64,000 nucleotides of DNA from Eulemur rufifrons (taxonomy: Eukaryota > Chordata > Mammalia > Primates > Lemuridae). The notes beneath the pieces are model-generated. The model had not been told where the DNA came from. It was given only the letters and a program-made list of their open reading frames with translations, and did no database searches. The position numbers were made by a program, and so were the translations under genes. This document shows positions 54,211-64,000 of the stretch, one piece after another; the first letter of the stretch is position 1, and each line of letters opens with the position of its first letter. The stretch lies in the NCBI RefSeq assembly GCF_041146395.1, contig NC_090995.1:14635501-14699500 (forward strand), written 5' to 3'.

Positions 54211-54989
54211 TGATGATGATGTTTTGATCATGCTTATACTACTCTGAGGAAGGTGAAGATTACATTGTTTCAATTACGTCCATATGTTTAAAGATCATCA
54301 AGTGGTTTTCCGTATCTGTGCAGACATAATTCAGATTTATTTGACACCAGCCACCTGATGCTAGACTGAGATTTGGGGACGATGCAGTTATTTTGGTTGC
54401 CTACAAGATCTCACCAGCATGCATTCTACCGTAGGAAAGAGGGAAGTTTGTTTTCAGATGATATCTTCTGTTCTCATTCCATTTTGTTACACATTGAAAG
54501 TTTTGAATATTTCCTTCATTAGTTAGAGAACTAGTTCATTGCTGGTGAATTTAAAGTGTCAGATTATAAACAACTTCTATTGATCTTTTAAGGTTGAATC
54601 AGTCAGATTACCTGCAAGAATCATTATCTTATCATGAACCAAAATAATTTTTCCAAAAAGAACCTTCCCCAAAAGAACCATGCCTACCCTTTCATGCCAT
54701 TCCTGGTACATGCTTTGAAGTAGAGGAATTAGGAACTAGGAAAGATTATTTGTTGATTCAATTATGCTTAGTCATTAAAAAAAACAAAAAAACAAGGCAC
54801 TCAGTTCTGCAGAATAAGCAATTAGGTTTCAGCCTGCGTTCCTAAATAGGCCACTTGGCATGCCGTGTTGGAATAGTTCAGAAGTTCAGTTAATTCGAAC
54901 ACCCAAACTTCTCATTCTTTTCTGGACTTAGTTAAACTGTCTTCTTCAGCAACATGTTTTGAAGGGAGTATTTTACAAGAAATATTTTT

Positions 54990-55342
54990 AATAGAAGTAT
55001 TTCTAAATTTTGCATCCGACCTACCTTATTGGACTATAGGTCATAAAAGCCCCATTCCAGAGAGGGTCCTCCTGCCCCATACCCAGAAAGAAAGAATGCA
55101 GCTCAGAGAAGCCAAGAAGAATCTGGACAGATAAGCCTTGTTGGGTTTCCCCACTCAGTCTATTATCATTAGATCAGACCCTTTTTGTCCAATCGTACTT
55201 CTATATAGCTGTCTATGCTTTGTTGGACCTCAGCATAAAAATGGACAATTTCCCCTGTGTCTTTGGGTCTTCATTCCGAAGCCTCCTGAATACACATTAA
55301 TAAACATTGTATGCCTTTTCTCTAAAAAAAAAAAAAAAAAAG
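54990..55342 (+). mobile_element. ERV LTR-like fragment ending in an A tract
   Basis: The sequence contains TCTTTGGGTCTTCATTCCGA, GAATACACATTAATAAACA and an AATAAA at 55299-55304, as seen in ERV LTR R regions. About 20 bases after AATAAA it ends in a run of 18 A. The left edge is uncertain and no coding region is present. Confidence 0.5.
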
Positions 55343-55489
55343 GATTATTTTTGAATTTTGGATGAGAGTTTAGCTTGAACTTTGCTAGTCGTATCTTTCC
55401 TGGTGGCTTTATTCCATTAGGAATCCAAACTGAATATCACATCGAGAAAAGAAACACATTAAGGACTTTGATGTCATCGTTTCGTCAAG

Positions 55490-55715
55490 CCTCTGTGGTG
55501 TGATGGGAAGAGTTCAAAATCAGTTAGCATCTCAGCTTTCCTGCTTTGGGCAGGGGCATTAGCATTTCTGGGCCTCCTGCACCCCACCTGCATCTCTAAC
55601 ACTGTGAAACTATTACTTCCTTCAAGGGCTATTGTGAAGGATTAAATGAGATCGTGCCCATAAAATGCCTAGGACAGCATCTGGCAATAGCAAGATCTAA
55701 ATACTATATCTCATC
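55490..55715 (+). mobile_element. MIR SINE, intron 10
   Basis: 'gctattgtgaaggattaaat', GAGATCGTGCCCATAAAATG and 'aggacagcatctggcaatag' match the MIR 3' part; the 5' part is diverged. Confidence 0.6.
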
Positions 55716-56798
55716 GTCCCTCTCTGGCATCGTTATTGAAAATGTTGCCAGCAGTTTGAGAGGCTTCCGTTGTATCCTGTCCGTAACTAGTAGCGTTTGA
55801 CTCTACGTGAAAGGCAGAGAGAAGAAATCTTTTCTCTATAGCAAAATTCTAGTAATTCAGAGTTACTAGGCAAAGTTTCTGGCTATTAATTCTTAGGATT
55901 TTAGAATATTTTGTGAGTATTTGATGCTTTAAAAAGCATAGTGTTGTCTAGAAACCATATTAACAAAATGTCACCAACTACTCTTGGCTTTAATGAATGG
56001 ATAGCTTTGATTTGTTGGCATACCAATTATTATGTGATAATATACTCTGTAAACTATTTTGGAAAAATGCTGTTTCTTTATATATTTTAAACCCCCTTGT
56101 CATTATTTTCTCTCTGATACCTTGTTATAGCTGTTAAAAAATGAAAAGCATTTCCAAATCTAGGCTAACTGATTCCAAATAATGAATGTGAATTAATGAA
56201 ATTTCAATTATTATTTGTTTTATAATTTGAGATCATATGTTTAAAATGAGAGCTGTATTTTAACTATGATATTTCTTAGGGACAGAAATGACCCTCTCGT
56301 TCTTGTGCCTTTGTTGAGCTACCTTTAATATTATGGGAGCACCTATAACAAATGCCTGCAAATAAATCTTTCTCTTTTTTTTTTTCTTTACTTTGTCTCA
56401 TTCTTTTATTTTCATTTTCTCTATATTTTACCCTTGGATAGTTTTTTACTTCCCATTTTATATTTTTAAACAATGTGATGATACTAACATGCTAAATGGG
56501 ATCTATGGATTTTTCCTCTTTTTAGGTTTTTGTTATTTGAAACAATCTCAGCATTTCTCTGGATTAAGAAATGTCTTGATGTCCCTGTTGATAGTAATGC
56601 TTTTAAAAGGAACAATTAGATCTCTTAAGAAGTTTGCCTCTGGCTTAATGAATAAGGACTAGAACTAACAAAGAAAAAATCTGGGATAATTTGCCAAAAG
56701 CTGTGACCCTAAGTCTTTATATTTTTTTCCCACTGGTTTTGCATTGTATAAGAAAATGCAAACCTCCTATAGTTCTCTAGTTTTTGATTTACTTGTGA

Positions 56799-56921
<123 letters not shown>

Positions 56922-58330
56922 TAGAGTCACCTTTTAAAAGTAATTCCAAGCAGAGATAGTCCATATGTTACGTGATTCTCAGTGTTGTTACAATGTTGAT
57001 AAAGAAGATACAGTAACATAATTGACTGTTACAGGGAAATGTTTCTATAGAAGTTTTTATTTAAGGTTGTTTTGTTTTTTTATTGAGCCACATTTTACAG
57101 GAAGTTTAAGACAGTACACATTTAATTTTGATATTTATAAAATTCAAAAGTCCTGTTTAAAATCAAAATGTAAAGTAAGACAATGGCTTCCAAATAAATT
57201 TTTCTTAAAATATTACATATGGAAAGATAGTATTTTTCTGTTATTTAGGTTAGATTTGAGTACCTAAGATATTTATCATGTTTTGATATCATTACTGCAT
57301 CTTAATGTGTGACTTCATTATTTTGCTCATTTTAAACATGGAAACCTTCTGAGTAAGAAATTTGATTTTCATGGTTTGATACATAATATCTTAGTTTGAA
57401 CCTACATTGGAAGTATGTTTTTGCATTGCCTAAAATGCAATACTTTGAAATGTAAACTCCACTTAATAGACCGTTTTTTCCTTGTATTTCATTTTGTGGA
57501 TTTGTAAAAAGTTTTGATATTAGATGGTTGAACATGAAAATAGGGACTAAAAGGGACTAACTACATGGCTACTATTTTTAAGAGTATAATTTTCTCTGTG
57601 AAAAATATATAAATCCAAACAAAAAAGAAAAATTCCTGCCCTCCAGAAAACCAAAGTCCTAAACCTAAACATTTCCTCACATCTCATGGTTTTACATTTT
57701 TGGTCTGTTAATTCAGAAGACAGTCTTCCTCCAGAAAACAAAACAAACAACTCAGTGGTATCTTGTAGAGTAGTTGTGTGTGTTGTTCTAACACAATGTC
57801 GCAGGGAAAGGGAACATCCGTATGGACCCTTGGGTCACTGTTGAACACTCTGGGTAAGTCTTTATCAACACCTCCTTCTATTTTGAAAATAGCTAGGTTT
57901 TCTGTTTTTGAGTTTGTGTTTTTTGTGTGGTGTTTTTTTGTTTTTTTTTCTTTCATCCGTAGTGTGTGTTGCAATGTGTAGTTTTTGTGGATGTTGCAGT
58001 TTTTACGTGTTGCGGTCTCTCAGGATGTGGTTGAGGTTACAGATATTTGTGGTTTGCAGTTTGTCGCTGTTTAGCTCACTGAAATGGCATTCTTTTTCCG
58101 TCCTTCTTTCTATTCCACACCTCCGGCTGTCTTTTCCCCTCTCTGTTCCCTCAACCAGGAAAACAGTCGTTGTTATATCCCATAAACCAAGCACGAGGTC
58201 CATGGGTGCTCAGGGTAAATGACTCATCTGGAATTTATAGCTTGTGTGCTTTGAGGAAGTCTTCCTGGCTCTTGCTGGCTCTCAAAGGAGGGTAATGTGA
58301 CTCTAAGTGGTTTTAGAATAAGGTGATTTC

Positions 58331-58784
58331 TTTCTTTCTTTTTTTTAGTTTCAAAGTATCACGGGGGTACAAATGTTTGTGGTTACATGGATCATTTTGC
58401 AATGCTTGATTCAGGGTTATAAGTGTGCCCGTCACCCAGATAGTGTTCATTGTACCTGTTAGGCAGGTTTTTGCCCCTCCCCCCTCTTTTCCCCTCCCCC
58501 GTGCTTGACTTCCACTGAGTTTTACTTCCCTCTGTGCACATGTGTGCTCATGGGTTAGTTTCAATTTGATAGCGAGTACATGCAGTGTTTGTTTTTCCAT
58601 TCTTTGGATACTTCACTTAGGCTGATGGTCTCCATTTCCATCCAAATTGTTGCAAAAGGCCTCAGTTAATCCTTTTTCATGGCTGGGTAGTACTCCATGA
58701 CATACATACACCACATTTTGTTCATCCACTCATGAACTGTTGGACACTTGGGTTGATTCCACATCTTTGCCATTGTGAATTGCG
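58331..58784 (-). mobile_element. LINE-1 3' end, 5'-truncated
   Basis: The reverse complement matches the L1 3' region (the familiar antisense phrases for a scouting 'wobble' of CCATTGTGAATTG, TAGTACTCCATG and the polypurine stretch). The T-rich left end is the A tail. An 11-base target-site duplication AAGGTGATTTC is present at 58320-58330 and 58785-58795. About 454 bases remain; no complete L1 reading frame is present. Confidence 0.9.
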
Positions 58785-58834
58785 AAGGTGATTTCAGAAA
58801 AAGAAATATTGGATGTGTCAGAGATGGGGAGAGG

Positions 58835-59480
58835 GCAAAGGGGCCAGTTATAATATTGAATAAGGGGTCAAAGTGATTTCTTGCCGAGAAGGTAGGATTT
58901 GAGCAAAGGTTTGAGGAAGGTGAGGGAGCCAGCCCTGTAGACCGTCTAAGGGGAAAGAGTGTTCCACACCGAGGGAGCAGCTAGAACGTCGTTGTAAGGA
59001 CTTGAACTTTCTTTTGAGTGAAGCAGGGAGGCCTTGGAAGGCAGGGAGGCCGTGATTTGACTCAGTGTTTTTAAAGGCTTAGTCCTTCGAGTGAAAACGT
59101 CAAGACCAATTCTGTGGCTATTTTCAGGAGTCCATGAGACAGGGAAGGTGACCCCACCGGGGTGACAGGAGTGAAGAGTGTGAGAAGTGGTTGAGTTCAA
59201 ATGTATTTTAAAGATGGAGCCCATGGGATGTGTAGACAGCCAAGATGTGGGGTGCGAGAGAAAGAAAGAAAGAAGTTAAGAAGAGTTCCAAGCTTCTCCC
59301 ACTGAGCTGCTGGAAGGACGAACTGTCATCAGGCAGAGCAGTTTCTGCAAGACAAGGAGGTCCACGCCGTTTCCGTGGTGTTGAGTGAGCGATGTCTGTT
59401 AGACATCTCGGTGGAAATTCAGAGAAGCTTCTGAACATTCGGGACAGGGATGCCAAGTGGGGACCGGCTTGGAGGCGCAG
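58835..59480 (-). mobile_element. L2 LINE fragment, intron 11
   Basis: The + strand has GTTTGAGGAAGGTGAGGGAG, CAGCCCTGTAGACCG, AAGAGTGTTCCACACCGAGG, 'gtctgttagacatctcggtgg' in reversed L2 order. It directly follows the L1 insertion. The adjoining purine-rich stretch to 59780 may continue it. Confidence 0.7.
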
Positions 59481-60036
59481 ACTTAGAGCTGTTGACAAAC
59501 GGGTGGAATGAAACAAGCAGTGAAATTGCACGTAGTGCTTACCGGAGAAGAGGGTGCTTCAGGAGGGCAGAGCGAGAAGCAGGGGAGACCAGGGAAGGGT
59601 CTTATGTTCCTGGAGGAACCAAGACAAGGGGGCCCTGCAGGGAGACCAGGACTTGGGCAGGAGAGAGGAGGGAGCAGGTAGCAGAGAAAGAGCACACGGG
59701 GCAGGGACGTGTTGACCACGCTGAGAGCAGGTGTCTCTGGTCAGAGTGGAAGTCAGTGGAAGGAAATCTTGGAAATAGAACATTTAGACCAGGTTATCCA
59801 TAACCTACAAAACCAGATTGAATTTCGAGTTCATCCTACAGGCCCGTGGATCCCAAACTCTACTGGGGTGTTAGTGTTGAAATGAAAAAAAAAAAAAAAG
59901 AAAATGGATTATATTTTTCATAATGCTAGATTTATTCAACTGGAAATAATTCTTTTATTCTAAAATTGGTCTTCTTGCCATTTTAATTTTAAACTCTCCT
60001 TTGATTGAGGAAACGTAACTGATTCGTGAGGCCCTT

Positions 60037-60071
60037 TCCTTCCTTCCTTCCTTCCTTCCTTCCTTCCTTCC
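60037..60071. repeat. (CCTT)n tetranucleotide tract, intron 11
   Basis: About eight CCTT units, followed by a further pyrimidine-rich stretch to about 60130. Confidence 0.95.
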
Positions 60072-61158
60072 ATCTTCTCCTTCCTTTCCTCATATTCCTC
60101 TCTCTCCTCCTCCTCTTTTTCCTCTTTCTTGGATAATGTAATTTTGCAGAATGAGCAGCTAGCAAGCCTATGTGAGAGCTCCTCCTCCCCATTTTTTTTT
60201 TTTTGTTTTGTTTTTAGTTTCACTGGATTGAGACATCACAAAGTCTGACTGCAATAGATAACAGCGTGTTCTTAAAGGGCTTTGGACGTAACGGTGATGT
60301 TGCAACATCCTATTTTGGGGGAAATTAGATCAGTAGTACCATGTACGAGAATTAGGACAGAGAAAGCAAAGCAAAGCCCAGAAAAAGCTTTTAGGAGGCA
60401 AATGCCAGAGAATTGAGGCATAAAACTTTAGGTTCTGAATTGACGGAGGGTGGTAGGAACAGTACTAGAAGCGGCAGTAGAAATTGTGTTAATGAAGAAA
60501 TATATGTTATGAAGTGACTGACCGGTTTTTGGAGGGAACAGCTGGTTCCACAATATTGAACATCGTGGTCTGGAAGAACAATGCTACCACTGGAAACATC
60601 TAGAAACAGCTGCATCTGGAGATGAAGGGAATTTTTCACTGTAGGCATTTTGGGTTAGTGAGGTTAGCGGTATCTAATGGTTCATTCTCAAATCTCGGAG
60701 AGGGATCAGGGCTGGAGATAAAAATTTAAGTTTCGCTTTTGTTGAATTTTGTAGGAACTGGAAGGAAAATGGGAGATTCAGGGTTAATGGCATTTTAAAG
60801 GGGCAGGAATACATCATGTCAAAGAAAAAATGCACAGGACAAAATGAAGCAGGCAAGGAAGACCTTATTGAAAACTATTGCAAGAGGGGAGAGAGATTGA
60901 ACTTGGAAACAAAGGGCTGGAGAAGTTTGAAGAGTGGGGTGGGGGGGATGTAGGCCATCGGTGTCTACTAACTGCCCTTCCCTAGAAGAAAAGTACAATT
61001 TCTCCGACCTTCTGGGCAGGAGACAGTGCTAAAACTTGCAGTGAGCACCTGCCCGTGTTAGGCTCCTACACACCTGCAGAGGTGGAGATCGGGTCTACCT
61101 TCCTCCACTGCTGTGAATACATTTCAAAGGAATGGAGAATGTTTTAAAGGAATTAAAT

Positions 61159-61336
<178 letters not shown>

Positions 61337-61394
61337 TGATTTTTTTTTTTTTTCAGCCATGTAATAATGTAGAAAACTATTCTTAGCTTACAGG

Positions 61395-61460
61395 GTGTCT
61401 TGCAAAATAGATGGATTGGATTTAGCCCTTGGGCCGTAGTTTGCTAATTCCTGACATAGA
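61395..61460 (-). mobile_element. hAT-type DNA transposon end fragment
   Basis: The + strand reads GGATTTAGCCCTTGGGCCGT then AGTTTGCTAATTCCTG, matching the terminal part of the same hAT family as at 8745. Only about 65 bases remain. Confidence 0.5.
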
Positions 61461-62189
61461 ATATTTCAAAAAAAAAATCCAGAAAATGAAATCGTCACTG
61501 ATTCCATGACTATTTTTCGTTTCCCTAACTCTAAATTCATGAGAACAAAACTGTGGAGACCCATTTCCCCTGCTCTGTGTCTGTTTTTCTTTTTTTCCTA
61601 ATGTAGTTGTTGTGATTCATTATTTCTAGAGAGATTACAACAATAACAATTCGTGCAGTTTTTGAAACTTTTCAGCCAATTCTTCTTTTCCATAGTTATT
61701 TTGCAAGTACAGCGAGAATTTTAGTTATATTTGGCACAGTCAAGTTTTTGATTGTATAACTGGCTTTTTGTGGAGAAAAGAAATGAGGTACAGATGAAAT
61801 TCAAAACCTCAATGTGTCTAGGATGACAAGAAAGTGTGGATCCTTCTACCCTGACATCAAGCTCAAGGTTCTAGGATGTCCCCAGTTAACACTGAAAAGG
61901 ATTTTGGTTTCGTAGCCTTGACTGACATCGGAGGGTGGAGTCTCAGACTGGACTCCTTAATTAACCTTCCCGCCAAGTCTTTGTAGACATCTGAAAATGC
62001 CACGTGTTCGGAACTATTGTGGGGAAGAATTGATGCAATAAAAGAATCGTTCGAAAGGTCATCTAACAAATGGCCATTAATCCAACAAATGGCCACTTCT
62101 CTTTATGATGAAAGACAGCTTTTCGGAAATTTGTGTTTGATTTGTTTATCCTCTTTGGGTGTCACTCAACCCCCTCAAACTCTATCCTC

Positions 62190-62495
62190 CTGTGACAGGG
62201 GTCCTTTTCTTTTTCCAGGAAACCCCTAATTCTGCCTACATACCACCCCGCAAGCCAGCCCCCCAGCCTTTTTCAGACATCCTCTGGGAGGCCCTCCCAG
62301 AACCCCGACTGTGTCAGTCCCCACTTGTGCCTGTTTCTGTTGTACCTTCCACACTCCTCACGCTTGTAATTGTGTGTTTAAGGCTTGTCTAACTAACCCG
62401 TGGGCCTGGTGAAGAATTGTCCAACATTTTAATGTTGCTACCTATTGAACTGCCTAGTATGTAGTAGGTGCTCATCAAATATTTTTTGATGAATA
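62190..62495 (+). mobile_element. L2 LINE 3' fragment, intron 11
   Basis: The phrases CTTCCACACTCCTCACGCTT, CCTAGTATGTAGTAGGTGCT and CATCAAATATTTTTTGATGA match the L2 3' end. Confidence 0.65.
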
Positions 62496-64000
62496 AATAA
62501 TACTGGTAGCTTCCAGTCGTATGGATTTATCTATTCCACTTAGATCAAGAAAAATGACATTTGAGTGTTAAATATCGACTAGGCTTTTTTGACCTGCGGT
62601 CTGTGTAGGGAGAGGCATGTCTAAGTAAGCGTGAGAAGCGCCTCGTTGCTGCCGGTGAAGTAGATCTAGCTGTAATCATACCCAGCTTCTTTCTCTTCCT
62701 CTGATGCTTAAGTCTGTAGTGTCCTACCGCAGGACTGAAGTCAATGGGTTTGACCTTCCCTTTATTTGTTTATAAAGTTTTGTGAACAATGAAATTATTT
62801 GTCTTTCATGACTGCCTCTGGCAGCCAGAACAAAGACAATGGGAGAGGCTGCATTTGTGTCCAGTTAACTGAGCTAACGTCCGGGCTTGGCGTGTGCACG
62901 GGCTGTGTCTCACACATACACGCCAAGGTCGGGCTGCCTTCTTTGCCTTCTCTGACCCTTGTCCCCATCGTGCCTGCCTTAAATACGATTAAGGTTAGCT
63001 CTGTCAGTCTTTAGAAAGTCTGTATTTTAGCTTTAATTTTTCGAGCCAAGTCTGGAATCGGTTGAGATAATATTGTCACAATAAATACATATTTGTACCT
63101 GGAGAGGCATAGTGTTGTGTCCGTGCTACCAATAGAGGCATTTTTTTGAGGGAAAACTCGAGAATTTTAACTACCTATCAGGACTAGCCCATCTACTTTG
63201 TATTCTGTCAGCGTGATTTTCTGATTTTCCTATTCTTGGCACATGCAGAGAAGGAACAAGCGAACAACTAAATTTTTAGCAGATTCATGGCCTCTAGTTG
63301 CATGTCCTTATTTCTGAACACAGGGTGTGAATTCTAAGAAAAGGGGAAACCAAATGTTCATAGAACCCTTTTGAAAGTTGCATAGCACAGCCAAATGGCG
63401 AGCCGTTTCCATGAGTGCTGTGGCTGGATCCTCGTGTGGGAAAGGTCTGGGGGGGAATATTATATTCATTCCATATGTGGACGGTCCCAGATTGGGGGTC
63501 TCTTACGTAAGACCTTATTTTTGAAGGTGAGATCAAGGATTTATACGTTTCACAGCCTTTCTCTTATGGGAGACCACGGTTTTCCATGTATCTCTATGAC
63601 ATTCTTTTCCTGTTGTAGTCCTGTTTGCCTAGAGTTTAGAGCTTAATGTAATTAAGCCTGTGGAGAGTAGCATGATTAGTTCATGAATATTTAGAGAGCT
63701 GTGTAGAAAGATGCACTTTGTGTGTTTTCCTAAGTAGCCTGATGTATGCGTTGAGTTGTTCTCTTTGGCTTTAAGAACAGAACACTTAGATAATTTGCCT
63801 GGAAATTTCTATTAAGTATTTATCTCCACTCCACCTTCTTTTTTTCTTCCCTGAATTCTTTCCTTTTAAAAAACAAAACAAACACACAGAACAAAACATT
63901 ATTACTGGTGAGCCTAGAGAGAGTAGGGCTTTGGGAGAGACACCTTGTTCCCTTGGAAACTATCTCGCCACTGAAAGTTCAGCAAACACTCTCTGTATCT

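Noticed and set aside
59450..59803. A 117-codon + strand frame in intron 11
   Set aside because: It runs through the purine-rich antisense of an L2 fossil and has no recognisable domain.

Overview
The window is nuclear DNA from a primate and carries the 5' part of one protein-coding gene, ANTXR2 (capillary morphogenesis protein 2, a collagen/laminin-binding receptor that anthrax toxin also uses). The gene is on the + strand. The full-length Alu elements have the middle region seen in lemurs and lorises (an extra 'ATTAGCTGGACAACTAAAAA' type segment, and 'GAGCAAGAGCGAGACC'). Together with ordinary MIR, L2, MaLR and L1 fossils, this points to a strepsirrhine primate. I cannot name the species.

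Layout. 1-18170 is intergenic sequence upstream of the gene. It holds ancient repeats (three MLT1-like LTRs, MIR, L2, a hAT fossil), two Alus, two local tandem duplications and no convincing gene. 18420-19400 is a CpG island with promoter character. ANTXR2 coding exon 1 (19069-19220) starts at the first ATG of the island, in a strong initiation context. Ten more coding exons follow at 19937, 22095, 34507, 35024, 35297, 36231, 41404, 44217, 45056 and 56825. All have GT-AG borders and compatible phases. The 945 coding bases end exactly at codon 315, just before the expected membrane-spanning exon, which lies beyond the window along with the cytoplasmic tail.

The 315 residues give a signal peptide, a von Willebrand A domain (about 40-215) with a complete metal-ion site (D50, S52, S54, T118, D148), and an immunoglobulin-like domain (about 216-315) with two N-glycosylation sequons. 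No frameshift or stop was found.

The rest is intronic: intron 3 is about 12.3 kb, intron 10 about 11.7 kb and intron 11 is open-ended. They carry Alus, a 5'-truncated L1 with clear target-site duplications, L2/MIR fossils, ERV LTR fragments and microsatellites.

Most interesting points: intron 5 is only 165 bases, divisible by three and free of stops in the ANTXR2 frame, so its retention would insert 55 mostly hydrophobic residues into the A domain. Exon 9 can read through to a stop and an AATAAA signal in intron 9. One Alu has an inverted 3' end. Two long perfect palindromes lie in introns 3 and 9. I found no operon, CRISPR array, phage or other prokaryotic-type system, and nothing that I would call a new biological system.
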